The translations under genes and the position numbers were made by a program. From Ophthalmolycus amberensis (lineage: Eukaryota > Chordata > Actinopteri > Perciformes > Zoarcidae): a stretch of 64,000 bases of DNA. Position 1 is the stretch's first letter. Every line of letters starts with the position of its first letter. The notes under the pieces were generated by a model. The model searched no databases and was not told the origin of the DNA. It saw only the letters and a list, made by a program, of their open reading frames with translations. The stretch covers positions 1,707,501 through 1,771,500 of the forward strand of contig JAFEUB010000811.1 of NCBI GenBank assembly GCA_024529925.1, given 5' to 3'. Positions 10,791 through 24,010 of this stretch are shown in pieces.

Positions 10791-12469
10791 GCTTCGCTGG
10801 CCCCTTCAGGCTTCAGTAGGAGCTCGGGCAAGAGGTGGAGAGGTCCCAAAAAAATCAACCCAAAACGACAGCTCCTCTGAATAGCAACATTGTCTTTGCA
10901 GCTGTTTGCTGGTTACCATTCCGTTCTTTGGGTTTTGGACTGTTTAAGAAAACACGTCATTTGAAGACATCACCTTGGCTGTAATCATGCTCATTGACGG
11001 CTCAGAAAACAACTCAAGCCAATTAAAAGCTTTGTTCGCAGGATTAAAAATGGGGATGGGATCTTTCCGCTCTACGGCCAGGAAAATGACGGCAGAAATC
11101 GGAGACACAAATAGATGGGATCAACGCTGCTGTGCCGCTTGTCGTACATTTACAGAAATAAATCCACCGCTTCTAGCAACCGCTGCCACAGCTTCTGCGT
11201 CGACAAAAAAACGACGCTAAAGGGACAGAACTGTCAGTGAATGATCGGTTCAGGAAATATCACCTGGTGCCAAACAGAAAACTCTGGTGTGTAGACCTGA
11301 AGGCTGAGTGAAGCAAATCTTGCCCCTCGAGCAAATAGTTTATTTTTCAGGGATCTCTCAATATTATTGCATGACTCATCCTTACTGTATAATACCCTCT
11401 GACCTCACAGAAGAAACCTTTCCTTGCTCTTCGACTGACCCCCTCTCTAAATAAGAAGTTCAAGTTCAACGGGCTTAGCCTTGGACGACCTGCGCAAAAT
11501 ACATGGTGCATCCTTTCAAAGTGGTTTATCCTGACTTAAAAAGTTCCCATGAATCAGTAAGATAAAAAAGGGCTGTCACTTAACGGGACGAGGATCACAA
11601 GAGAGAGAAAAGCACTTACATAATTGAGGTTTTTTTTCATTCGGAGATCATGTCCAGGAGCTTAGCCAAGTAACATTTTGGGAGGAGGTAGCAGGGAAGC
11701 TAGTGTGAACTCTCAGACGATGCCTCTGTCCCGACAAGCGCACGCTAACGTGCACAACGCTACCACACACGCAGTCTGTCTGTCCGTCCGTCCGTCCATG
11801 CGTCAGTCTGTCTTTGACCTTCTTTTATGTGCACATACTGGCACGCACGGCGCCCACGCAAAGCTCGGAACTCCAAATGTCAAGGTAGGGTTCATTAAAG
11901 ATAGATAAGAGCGTGAGAGTCCCTAAAAGCCGTGGGCGAGGCGGGCAGCAGGTGAAAGGGTGAACAGGCAGGTCAGAAATGTGATGCTGATGAGAGGGTA
12001 CAGCCTTGTCGTCTTTACATCCAGATGTGGCAGAAATCCGTCAGGTGTGATGACTGTCGGCTCTCATGCCAAGTGACAAGAGGCAAAAAAAGCACCCTCG
12101 GCTCAGATCGAGTTGAACCCTGCAGTGCGTGAGAACGGAGAGCATTCGATGCAGCTGGAGGTCTAAACTCAAACCAGTCACCAGCCATGAAAATGCTGCC
12201 GACAGGAGAACTGACATTTTATGTGGGTCATCGTCGTGTTGGTAGTTTTGCTTCGCAAAAGCTTCCCAAACTATAACATCGGCCTTACCTAGTTTAATCA
12301 CTTTCATTGTACAGGCAAAGGTCGGCTCATTTAAACACAAATCAATGACTACATGTCACAAAAGACTGTCAGTACAAATCATTTTTGCCTAATTTTTCTG
12401 AATTTTGTTATTTGAGTGAACTGACATTTAACACATTTTTAGCCGATGCTAACATGCGCCACACTGTAC

Positions 12470-12601
12470 CTTGAGCAGTGTAGACCAGCTCGCTGTAGAC
12501 GGTGGCTGGGATGATGGGGGCGGCCAGGTCCTGCAGGAAACCTCTGAGGGCATCAGTCAGAGACACCACATCATACTGGTCCAGGTCCACTGAGACTGGA
12601 T
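12470..12601 (-). CDS. pik3r2: PI3K p85 regulatory subunit, BH-domain exon (132 nt)
   Basis: This exon carries the most diagnostic p85 motif. Seen: acceptor 'ctgtcctctcag' followed by ATCCAGTC, donor CTCAAG|gtacag. The peptide reads PVSVDLDQYDVVSL, TDALRGFLQDL and then APIIPATVYSELV. Known: p85-alpha has a closely related PSVDL segment and an IPAAVYSEM block, and this region corresponds to the RhoGAP helix preceding the Leu-Pro-x-Pro-Leu-Ile-Pro motif. The DLDQYD spelling is nearer to what I recall of p85-beta. The exon starts two bases into an Asp codon and ends after one base of a Glu codon, agreeing with both neighbours. Its length matches the p85-alpha exon as I remember it. I am sure of the family and less sure of the paralogue. 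Confidence 0.93.
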
Positions 12602-13916
12602 CTGAGAGGACAGACGACGGAGAGGACAAAAGGGAAGCGTTAGAGATTATGTATATGATATAGTCATTTTTTCTTTTCTTTTTTTAATCTGGGGTTTAAG
12701 CATGGATTGGTTTTTGGAGAGGCCTTTTGGGCATTGGTGCACAATGACCCATCACCAGAATTAGTACTAAGATGGCAATATTAGTCAGTCCATTGGTCAG
12801 TCCAACACTTTGCTCTTAAACAATAGATCTCACTAACATCCTGCCAGATTAAGGCTATTTAAAAACATAAATGACAGATTATCATAAATCTTTGTATCGA
12901 TTTCATGGTCCCATTTTGTTTCACTTCATTTATTCACATAGTGTTCACATTTCACTGAAAATGTGGTCTGGAGAACTGGAACCGTGGTAAAAAAAAAGAA
13001 AGAAAATCAAATGACTATTGGATCATGACGACGTCATTTAGAAATTGAAGCACGTTTCTGTTTAAATAGCTCTGCTGATAGTCATGCTCCCAATAGGATG
13101 ATTAGTTATAATTTAGCTCAATTTAGTAGCTGGGGTAGCTACTATGCACTGTAATCTGAATGGGGTCCTAGCTTTGGCCATAAACTCAGAGAAATAAATG
13201 TGAGACAAGGTCAGCGGTAATCAGATCGCTCTGAGTGTCAAGTCTCAAGGCCAGTTGTCTCTGGGAAAAAGGAATACTGTCACTCCGCATAAGATATAAA
13301 AAAAAAATATGCTGAGATGTCCAACACAAAGGCAATTTACAAATCTATCTGCCGGTAGACAAAACAACAGATAAGAAGCCTCCGTGCGTCTGTGTGAGCG
13401 CTACAGCAGACTAGCAAAGGACAAACCTCACGGAGCCACAGGACGCTTTTTCTGTCCTCCATCTTTCACCTCAACATTACCTCCACTTGTCCTTCCCCAT
13501 TTCTGCTCTCAACCTTCCTCCACCAGCTTCTCTTCCTCCTTGACCTTTTTCCAGCTACATTTGCTTCTCTCCTCTTCCTTTTCCTTTCCCCTCTCCACCC
13601 TTCATCTTCCCATCTCACCCCATCCTCCATCCTCCAGCCCGCCTACGTTCGACACGCACCAGACCCTCTGGAGTCAAAACGGCAGTTAAATCTCATTGAT
13701 TTTCCCCTCTAACTAATGCCTGAGTCAACATAACCAATCACCACAGGCCAGTAACCAGGCCATTCATATCAATGGATGACCTCTTCACATCGCAGCGCTG
13801 TGTTGTCGTGCAGTGATTTGTCTGGGGGATTCGATCATCCCAACACCCAGACAAAGCGAATTTGGTGTTGCCATGGGACCCAGGCTCATGAAAAGATATT
13901 AATACACTGTTTGTCT

Positions 13917-13942
<26 letters not shown>
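13917..13942. repeat. (GT)n microsatellite
   Basis: Thirteen GT units seen directly. Confidence 0.9.
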
Positions 13943-13947
<5 letters not shown>

Positions 13948-16900
13948 AAGGGTATTAGAGCATGAAACAATTTGATTCCTGAAGACCAGATTGTAAATTG
14001 TTAATTTGAGGAGACTATTTTTTATTAGGTTGTGATCTGTCCTGGTGATAATTATGACGATGAGTGTTGGTATTAGTTTGCACAGTTTGTTGGCAGCCAC
14101 GGTGTTTCATTGCTCCCGATTGTTCGTATATACTCCCAATTCTTGGCTTATTTATATTTGGTTTCACCACACACAGCTCCCCTACTATGGGCCGTGCAAT
14201 ATGTACAATATCTGGAATGTGCAGTATGTGCAAATGTAGCATCATGCAGCTTATTTAGTTCTTAACTAAAAGTAGCACAGCATAGGATTCTTTTAACATT
14301 CTTAACCGTAAATATTTAACGCTCTCGAACTTTACAACTTAACTTTTGAACTTTGCATTTTCTTTTTTTTACTGCGCCGTATCCCCAATTCAATTTCAGG
14401 TGTACATTGTACATTTGGCAAATAAAGATACTGGCAACACGGGCTAATTATGATGCTTGCTGTAATAGGGGAACATAAAACCAAGCTTCTTTTTTCCCCA
14501 ACATGGGGGGAACATAAACATTACATCAATTTTTGGATTATAATCTTTTTCTGGCTGACCCATATTTCAGTGAGAAATTGAACCGATCCCCTTATTTGTC
14601 TTGGTTGTTAGCTTTAACGGTTTAGGAGTACAAGTAAGGCTCTGTGTAACTACTTTGTGTCAGACAACGGCAACATTTTGTTCTGCAAAACAGGGTTTTC
14701 AATAAAGCAGATAGTGTATGTATGAATCCAGACAATGTTGTGGCTGGTCATGAGTTAGATATGACTTCAAAGAGCGCAGGGAGGCAGCAATGACAAAAAA
14801 CTGCCTGTTTAAGGCACATTTTGCTGAGACATGAATGTCTGGCTTTCCCACGCTAACAGCTAAATGGCACAATTGTTCTCAGGAAGCCCGCATGATTTCT
14901 TTGAAGGCAATGGTTTGATTAATTAGTGCTATCAGATGGACATAAGAAATATAATTAACCAAAGACCCTTCACAGACTGTTAAGAATGACTATTTTGAAT
15001 CCATGATGGCAAACTAGAACAGTTGTTTTGACTGTCATGCAACAGCAGTTATTAGTTGTTTTTTTTTGCCTTGATGACAATCCAGAGCTGTATGTCAGTG
15101 ACCCAGTTGTCTGGTCCAATTGGCAGGGAACCCTGGCCAGGTAAAGATGGTCTGCACAGCACAGTAACCAAAAAGGACGAGAACAAACCATATTGTGGAA
15201 TTTAACGGAGACAATAACACGCCGATTTGCAGCAAAATATGACACATTAAGCACGGCCTTTTAAAACATTTGATGTTCTCAGAAATGTTTTTGCTGGGTC
15301 AACTGTCCAATGTATGTTTGCCTGGGTCACTATGTGGTAGTCACACACCCTACAGCTGATGTTGAAACCTACACCCTCAAAGTTTCGGGGAAAAACGGTT
15401 TTCTTGAATTTAGACATTGATATCTCCACAGTGGCTGAAAGAAAATGACTGAGCCCGGAGGAGTTCAGGAGTCTACAGGCCTGTGTTCAGTGTTTTTCTG
15501 CAAAGGAGGACAGTACATCCCTTTGTGAAGAGAGGCAAGCGTCTGCTGACTTGTTTACTGCGGAACAGGACCAGACAACTGGTACTATGTGAGCGATGCA
15601 GCCAGCCTGGAAATCCAGAGCTTCACCGCAATGGTTTCAGAAGATAAGGAGGAAAACTAATTTTCAGCCCTTTCCTTAAATTTTAATATTAACAATGGAC
15701 CAAATGTATTATAAAAAGGCATCGCTTGTGGTGATCAAGCCACAGAGAATTATTACTTAACTCTGCAGTTGCCTTTAGCTCTATGGATCTTTTTTTAGCT
15801 TCATTTATGGCGCCTTTTAAGGTCATACTTGAAAGGTTTTAGGGTACATTTACTGCTAATTCAGTACCGGCACTCTCATCGTCCTTGTTTCCAGCCGTAG
15901 ATGCTCACTGTACTCTACATGTCCAGCAAGTTAGAGACTAGCTGAGGAACAAAGTGCAAGATGTGTTTCTCAGGAGTAGGTGAACATTGGACTTACATTC
16001 ATCAGGTGGACACAAAATGTAATGCTTATGTTGCTTTCTGCTGGATCTGTTTACGTCTGTTTGCTAACATACTGCCTTACTACTTAATAAAGGTGCTAAT
16101 ACGACAGCATGTTTAGCTTGTTAAACTGTCCCTGTTCTTTTTTTTTGGGTGGGATTGTTTTTTAGGTGGCTGAAGAACATTTCTACTATTTCTTTATGAC
16201 AAAAGTAACATTAGGTAGCAGAGGCCTGGCTCTGGGTGGAGGGATTTGGTGAGGCTCAATAGTCTAGGTCAGCAGGCCAGTTTTAATGACATCTGATGAA
16301 ACAGTCGTGTTCTTGCACCACAGCATCATTACACTGCTCACTGAGGGATTGGGAATGAGAAATCCTCAAATCAATTCAATCCTCTTTCTTCCTCTCCCTC
16401 TTTCTCCGTCCCTCCTATCCAAAGTTTAACTCTAAATTCTTCCACTCGCTCTCACCTTCGAGTTTTTCTGCAGCATTACCTTTCTCTGTCTACATTTTTC
16501 TCACCTTACGCCACCTTTCCTCTTCACTGTATAGCTTGTCATGTCCCTAATCTTTAAGAAATGATGTCCAAAAAGTCTTATTTTCTTTAATCAGGTGAAG
16601 GGAATATAAAAGACAGATGCGTAGAAACACACACATCTACAGTCTGCGTGTGCTCTCATACCCAAATTGGTCATTATTGATCATCGCTTCCTGTTCATGT
16701 CTGTGCATCGACAGGTTTCTGACAGATTTTTCTGAACCTCCTCCCGAAGGAACAACCTTGACCCGTCACTTCACCTCCGATCTGTCTCTGTCTTCTCACT
16801 CGTGATTTTTCTCTGATACTTTTTCTTCGGTTTTATTCTTTTGTTGTTGTTGTTTTTACCCTTTATCTCTGCCTCTTTCATCAAATAAGCTTACACACAC

Positions 16901-17298
16901 AACACACATGCACACATGCACGTGGCCAATTTCCTCATCGTACTTGATCCGTCAGTCAGCTAATCAAGGCTTTTTTCTGACATTGGACAGGGATCAGTTG
17001 ACAGATGGGCAGATGAATGAATGGATTGAAGCCGGGTCAACAGTCAAGGGCAGGGTCTAAGTGTTGGATCGCATTTGGCAGAAACAGTTGATTGGCTTTG
17101 ATGAGAGTTGGTGGAGAGTTAGATGTACATGGACAATAGTTAGTGTGTAGTCTTACAAATAAAAGGTACTACATAGAACCATATTGGGTCCTTTGAATAT
17201 TCACTGTTGGAAGAAGACAGTCTATTGTTGAACATGACGGTCTGCTGTCAATCCTAAGTAGCCGATTTAGTTTCTGTTTGTTTTTTCCGGTGGGGGAA

Positions 17299-17320
17299 GG
17301 GGGGGGGGGGGGGGGGGGGG
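17299..17320. repeat. G22 homopolymer
   Basis: Twenty-two consecutive G, preceded by a G5 run two bases upstream. Confidence 0.9.
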
Positions 17321-19735
17321 CAATATAAAATTGCATCTTCAAGCATGAAATAAATTTGTTACATTACAGCTGACTGCAAGTTGTGTCAGTCAGGTGTCAG
17401 TCAGGCTCCGTGACAAGTGCCAAATTTGACTGACGTTCTCTAGAGACCAAGCGCCGCATTCTCTAACCCTCTTGATCTTCAGTTCATGAGAACGCTCGCA
17501 AACAACATGGAAACATGGAACAACATCCATCCCACACCTGAAGGCAGCGACAACACAGCATTGGCTACTGTGTTTTGTATTAAACATTTCTGCTCATAGA
17601 GGAACATGTACGGGCAACATTGGTGGTAGGGAAGTCACAATAAGAGAAACGTAGTAGTCAATACCAATACCAGTGAAATTCCACGATTGTCGATGCCCAA
17701 TTTAATACCACAGTAAAAAAGAAAACAATAAATCCCATGCACTTCAACATACACTCCCTTATTTGCGTACCTGCCAAAAACTAAATATTACAAGATTACA
17801 TTTGACCACATCATTATCTCATTACATTTTCCTTCACCAAAAACAAACCTTTACTGAATAGAGCGTGAAAGCATCACAATGTAGCAGTGCAATTCCCGTC
17901 AACATTAGCTGTTAGTTGTTGCTCAGTCATGTCGCCAAGCATGCCTCTGCTCACCAGAACGACGACACTTCATTAGTATAGAGCCCTGATCCCCGGTACC
18001 TGATGTAGACAAACCAGCACCGTCACGTTATCAGAATTTTGGCATCAACTTAGTCCCAAAGCATTGCTTCTCGTGACATCTCTAATTGATGGTCTTTGAC
18101 AGCACCCACAATGATTATTCTTTTTCCCTACAGTGAGCTTCCCAGTAACTGTTTGAATGTTTTTCAGATTATTGTTTAAAGTCAGAACACTGAGTGTCTC
18201 TGTTATCTGGAATCAGCACGTACATGTACAGTAGATGAAGAGAGGTCTTATCTCAGACGTAAACGAGGCCGAGTGAAGGACCCAGTTTCTTTTGAACTCA
18301 GCGCCACCTCGTATTGCATGCCGTCCACGGCCGTGACATCCAGAACTGAATCTGAAGAAAGACGCACTCTAGCTGAACCTGAACTTGAGCCACAGGAAAT
18401 TTGAAGGACAAAATCAATCCACTGTTCATAAACAATGACGGCAGTATGGTTTAATCAGATGAAGCTGTTCATCTCTGTGCATTGTGTGTGTGTGAGTTTG
18501 CGCCCTCGCAGCAGCATTCCAATAAGAATCTCATTACACTACAAAAGCTGTGTGATCATCTGGTCTAGCCAGCATTACACAACAGTCTGGCTCAGTCGAA
18601 TAAGCAATTTTCGGACCAAAAACTGCAACGCAATCCTGCGGATTAGTGGAAAAAGTTGTTCGTGGCTAATCAGTTATTCAATTAAAGTTATTCAATTAAA
18701 GGTGAGAGAGTTAGACTGATAGTACAATAGATATTCTCATTTAAATCCGTGCTGTTTGAGAGGAAAGCTGCCACTTTAAAAAAAGGCGGTTCTCCTGGAG
18801 ATGAACAACAGTTAAAGCTTCTTGAGAAATACAAAGCTGATGTATTTAGGTATTGATAGACTCAGCATTGCCATGGATGCAGCCAGCATTTCAGCTCACA
18901 CCTCAAATCATCATCTGCATAACCAACTGTTAGCAGCTTGTACTCACTGCAGTGGCTTACAGTTAGGTGAAACGTGGGTTTTACGTGATCAAAATAGAGA
19001 TAGCGACTATCTGACACAATGTAGTAGAAATTAAAGGAGGTGTTTGCTTTGTCTGTTCACTGTGTCACCTCATATCAATCTTCAGTTTGCAGAGCGTAGA
19101 ACTACTATAAATATGCAATCTGAATACGAAATCTCTGCAATACCTGCTGTGGCATGACATGAGCAGAGACATGAGACGCTCCAAGGGGGGCAACGTTAAA
19201 GCCTTGATGAGATTCCACAGACAAAATGGAATAAAAATCAAACAAACCAGCAGAAATCAGCACCAGCTCAAGTTTAGGAAATGTATCTGCTCGACTAAAT
19301 AACAACACTGAGAACATATTATTCCAAAACTCGATGTTCACTTACGTCAGTACAGTGCACATGTCTTTCTTTTGTCTTTTAGTGACAACCACCCATTGAT
19401 CCAAATGAGAAAAAGTCCAAATGTTCCAGTTGTCGAAACTGATGCACCCTAACCAGGAGCTGTTAACCACAGGAGCTGAATATCTAACGGGTTACATGCG
19501 ATAGGATTTTCAAATCCCTTAGCTGTTTGGTGTGGCCTGATGTTCTCATCTGACCTGTTCGAGATACTCATGTCCACAATGCAGAACATCTCAAAGTGGA
19601 GACGGTGTCCGTTATTGAATTTATTAATCTTCGTCTTCCATCTCGCAAACTCACAGACGGATATCTATCGTCTGTTGAAGCTCCTGTTGTGTGTCTTCAT
19701 AACGCAAACAGATCAAATAGCACACATCAAAACGC

Positions 19736-19760
19736 GCACACACACACACACACACACACA
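19736..19760. repeat. (CA)n microsatellite
   Basis: About 12 CA units preceded by a short GCG block. Confidence 0.9.
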
Positions 19761-21398
19761 GATCGGTCAAGGGTTCGCTGATTCCTGGAGAAACACAGGA
19801 GTTGCTGTGTTTCGTCTTTGGCTTGCTGCTCTCCTCATCTCCCTCTCCATCTGTATTCATTCAAGTCCGGTAAATGCATGACACAAACTTGGCATCTGGG
19901 GCAGCGTCCCCGGAGTTTTGTGCTTTCTCGTCTTGCGGGTTGTCGTGGATCGTGGCTGTGCATGTTGCCGTGGTTCTGCTTGCAGCCCACTGCTGCTATT
20001 TCTATTATTAGTCATATTTCTATCATTTTTATAAATGTTGTTGCTGTTGTTGCTGTGCATTTCTCACTCTCAACCCAACCGTTTGAGGCAGATGTCCATC
20101 GACTTAGACAATGTTCCAAACGTCGTTGATGTAAACACAGAGTCCACCTTCTCTCGTCCCACCTGAGCCCTGCGCTCCGTCCGGTGTACGCCCGTAAAGT
20201 GCAGCTTGATCTGGGATAACAAAATGGAGCCAAGCCTCTGTGGACACAACAGTCACTGACTTCCCGTTGCTGGGTTAGCCTGAAGTCTTTCATCCATCTT
20301 ATTTTCCTTCGCCCTGACATTAGCCAGGAGTAGGGTGGGTAGTTGAGTAGCCTTAAGTCCTAACTGGGTTAGCTGAGCTTCCATCTCGACTCTCCTCCCT
20401 CTCCTCCTGGGGCAGTCGACTCCGCTTTCAGTGGCGTTTGGTCAGGCCGGTCTGGCTGGGTGGTCGGAAGATGCCGCGGGCAGTGAAAAGGCGTCTCCAG
20501 GTCCGCTGCACTTTATACGCGCTCCAGTAATAAAGACTAAAAACACAACAAATTAAAACAAAAATGTAGCAAAGTTTATGGGAGCTACATGCGCCGCTGC
20601 AGACGTGACAATGTTGGGCCTCTGCATATTAAGAGCACGGTTTAGACCTGCTTTAGGCGACACCGACAGTGCAGAACCATGGTAATACACTGATCTACAG
20701 TCTGACACCAGTGGAGAATACTGAAGGTGACACACAATGGAGGGTCCTCGGTGTGATGAACCTGTCGTCTTTAATATCACCACACGTCTAAAGCAGATGA
20801 GCAACAATCAGTTGAGCATGGGACACACGTTTAAGAACACAACATGGATAAAACTCTTACACCGCACTGCCTCAACGGTAAGTAATGTGTTCAGGTGTCC
20901 AACTTTTCTGAGCACTCTTCGGACTTCCCGTCCCTGTCGGAGTAAAAGTGAAACTGCTCAGAAATATTTTAATTTGCATATCTACAAATGTCAAGGATGA
21001 AATTGAAATCTGATGACTAACTTTGTATAAATGGGAAAAGCTGGGGCATTACAAAAGCTAACCCATACTGCAAGCACTGAAGATAATAACACTGCACTGC
21101 CCACATAGTATAAAAACCACTAGGTAGTACAGGTGTACAGTATGAAGAACAGGGAATTAGAATGTACCCTTCACATTGGTCCTTAATTGGCTATGTCACT
21201 GACTGATTGGCTGGAGATTTAATTAGAAGTCGTATGTCTATGTGTGTCTTTTGGGGGTCGTTTAGGGACGTTTCTAAGGTCTGGCTTTACAAATGGTCCA
21301 CTCCTAAGAAACAGGGAACCAAACAAGAGAGCGATGGATTTAGAAAAGGAAAGAAAAAGAAAGAAAGAGGGAAACATTCATTCCTCAGGAGTTTGCGC

Positions 21399-21525
21399 GT
21401 GTGTGTGTGTGTGTGTGGAAGTGTATGTGTTAGTGTGTGCACATTTGTATGTCTGAACCCGCTCACCTCTCTGTCTACCCATCTGTCCTTGGCATTCTGC
21501 TCACACACACACACACACACACACA
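21399..21525. repeat. GT run (21399-21416) facing CA run (21502-21525)
   Basis: A GT microsatellite is followed about 85 bp later by a CA microsatellite, a self-complementary pair. Confidence 0.88.
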
Positions 21526-21748
21526 AACTGATATGACAACATGGCCTGAGAGAGATGCAACAGGAGGACTGAAACACATTAAGAAGTAATAACATACAGA
21601 GAGAAAGAAAGGGAGGCACAGAAATTCTCGAACTGGCAGATGGAAAAAAGCCTCCAAGTTCATCCGAAGGCCAAAATGAAATAACAGTTGAGAGAGAATT
21701 AGCGTTCAAGGATAAATCAGCTCCTCTGAAAAGAAGAGCACATGTCGT

Positions 21749-21787
21749 CACACAGAGCTGCATCCAATTTGGATGCAGCTCTGTGTG
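21749..21787. repeat. Perfect palindrome, 19-bp arms with 1-bp centre
   Basis: The left arm CACACAGAGCTGCATCCAA (21749-21767) is the exact reverse complement of 21769-21787, with a single T between. The match stops abruptly outside the arms. No transposon ends or coding context explain it. Confidence 0.95.
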
Positions 21788-22340
21788 TTTCATTGCGTTT
21801 CATTTACCATTTAATATACCATTCTGATCTGACCGACCCCTTATCATTTTTGAGTTGACGCAGAGTGCAAGAGTAAAGTATAAAACCGCCAGTTACTAAG
21901 TCAGAATTTAAGATCACATTAAGTGCCTTTGTACTCTATAAATATTGCAGTTTGAATAGAAATACGACCGTAGAAGAAATTCTATTCAAAGTCATTGCTC
22001 CATCGCTCCTGTACATTATTCATATTCAGTATGAATATACTGTGTACAACAGGTGATGGTTTTAGAGGATAGTATAGATCCAAGACAAAACTGACAGAAG
22101 CGCGGGACTCAGAGAAAAAGTTGCAATTACAAATCCGTCTGCTCCTTCAGCACCACGGACAGCGCCATGGATTTATCAATACACAGCACAGTCAGGCTAC
22201 TGGTATTTCAGAGCCGTGGTCGGGGCCACAGGTTATAACTCGCACAAATCTCAGTACGATAATAAAGGATCAATGTTTCAGGCAAACACATTCAACTTAA
22301 CAACCCCTGCGCTGTCTGTGCTTCCACAGGGATGGAGACT

Positions 22341-22361
22341 GGGGGGGGGGGGGGGGGGGGG
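22341..22361. repeat. G21 homopolymer
   Basis: Twenty-one consecutive G. Confidence 0.9.
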
Positions 22362-22920
22362 CATGTTTGTTTGTAATTTTGCTAACAAGTAGGACGCCCA
22401 CCCCACCTCATATAGCCTACCGTCTGTATATATGTCACTGAAAGTCCACAGTTGCTTGTAGTAAATGACAAAGATGCAGTAGAACTGACTCAAATTAAGA
22501 AGCCAGCGTGGCCAATGAGAGGATCAGGAAGACGTGGCAAACACGTCTCCTCAGGGACTTGCTTTGTGATGGTGGGTACCGGCTAAGAGCAGGTTAGAGA
22601 ACGCGAAGAGAAGAGAACAAAGGATGTCCAAAGCTGAACTGCGTGTGTTTCGAACAGACGGTGAAGCCACATGTATCGCTTTAGTCGTTCATGTTACATG
22701 GCAACATATGGCAGAGATACGAACCTGAGACGGGAGCTGAGCATACAGAGACGAGGTGCAGAGGAGAGACGGTATATGCAGGCTATCAAGGCATTTACAT
22801 AGACTGTATAAATACAAACAGCCTATTTGCAGATAGTGTGTCAGGTTGTGTGTTGTCACACCAGCACTGTGCAAGAGATGACATCATTGTATGAGATGCT
22901 GAGAGCTTGCTCGGTGTTCA

Positions 22921-22945
22921 GGGAGGAGGAGGAGGAGGAGGAGGA
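22921..22945. repeat. (GGA)n trinucleotide repeat
   Basis: About eight GGA units in line. Confidence 0.9.
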
Positions 22946-23235
22946 CAGCGCTGGAGAGAATTTTCTGTAAGTGCGATGAACATTTTCTAATGTGGTCGAC
23001 TTAAAAATCTGATGTGTCCTCCGATGTGAATATGATGGCTCTGTTTACCTGAACAGATTCTGGTGCAACCTCATGTTCCACAGGAGTATACGTTTGTTTT
23101 TATATTATTGTTAATATTATTCAGGGTTTCGGTGAAAATATTAGGTTGTTATATTATCACAGAGAAACAATGACTGTTCTGGATTTGTGCAAACATGTCA
23201 TCAGATCAATCAGATATCTGCCACTTTGACTCTAA

Positions 23236-23654
23236 AGGTGCGTTCACACCAAACGCGCCGCGAATTATTCGCGCGAGTAGATTTCATAAAAAGTCTACGC
23301 ACAGACGCGATGAGACTGGAGTGACGCACATTGGCGATGGCGCGGCTGGCGTGATTGACAGTGAATACAGCTCGATAAAATACACGGAGATCCTCCGGAC
23401 TATGTTCTGAACTCAGACAAGATGGCGTTTAATTCCCACGCCGTGGACTTCCACAAAAAGTACTAAGCAGAAATAGAGGTTATCTTTTCCATGGTTGATG
23501 GCGGAAATAAATGGCGGACAGTTGAACAGCTTCCAGGGCGATAAGCCACGCCCCCTCTCCGGCAGGTTTGGCGCGATTCACGCGAGTGACCACAAATGGT
23601 CCGCGGCGAGTGAACGCGGCGCAAATGACGATTAACGTTTGGTGTGAACACGGC
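23236..23654. mobile_element. MITE with TTCACACCAAACG terminal inverted repeats
   Basis: The left end carries GTTCACACCAAACG and the right end its exact reverse complement CGTTTGGTGTGAAC. The outer bases also pair in part. TAA occurs on both flanks, which would fit a Harbinger-type three-base duplication; this is inference. The interior is GC-rich with GCGCGA and GCGGCG blocks, unlike the surrounding AT-rich intron. Open frames at 23195-23410 and 23463-23663 lie over it and show no transposase motif. Confidence 0.75.
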
Positions 23655-23787
23655 ATAACTCAAACATTCTGGTTTTGTTTGATCTTATTGTGACTCCTTT
23701 CACCTGTTGCACATTTGACCTTTTTGAGGTTTCCTAAACAAAGACATAAACACCCCCCCCCCCCCACCCTATTTAACATAACGACCA

Positions 23788-24010
23788 AACAACTATGAAG
23801 AGATACAATGCAGCTGCATAGAGACACAAAGAAACCTCAAAATGACCACAAAGCAACTACAAAGAGACGTATATTGATAACAAAGATACTCAAAATAACC
23901 ACAAAGAGACACAAAGCAACCACAGAAAGACTCAAAAAGCTCACAAATGAACATAAAACTACAAAGAGACACAGAGTAACTACAAAGAGACTCAAAACAA
24001 CAAAACAGTG
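23788..24010. repeat. Degenerate minisatellite, unit near 20 bp (ACTACAAAGAGACACAAA)
   Basis: The words 'acaaagagac', 'acaaagcaac' and 'ctcaaaa' alternate about every 20 bp. Copies vary by substitution and small indels. The repeat produces a Lys/Thr-rich frame on the plus strand (23808-24158) and a Phe/Val/Leu-rich one on the minus strand, neither of them a gene. It begins about 20 bp after a C13 run at 23753-23765. Confidence 0.75.

Larger units (their letters stand above)
4144..12469 (-). other. Intron between p85 exons at 3951 and 12470 (8.3 kb)
   Basis: The flanking exon phases agree: one base before and two after make a Glu codon. The intron holds two complete hAT-like elements (4741-5213 and 6466-7174), CA/GT and TA microsatellites, a G run at 9780-9799, a repeat copy near 9100-9370 and a LINE-like fragment near 10520-10790. 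Positions 5222-6457, 7183-8260 and 10870-12469 show nothing I can name apart from short open frames without family likeness and a small TCCG run near 11782. Confidence 0.85.

Noticed and set aside
10683..10880. 65-residue Pro-rich frame as a gene
   Set aside because: It lies in a dispersed repeat with a second copy near 39700-39850.
17630..18090. Possible hAT-like element with GTCAC ends
   Set aside because: The inverted match at the ends is only a few bases and there is no target duplication, so it is not listed as a mobile element.
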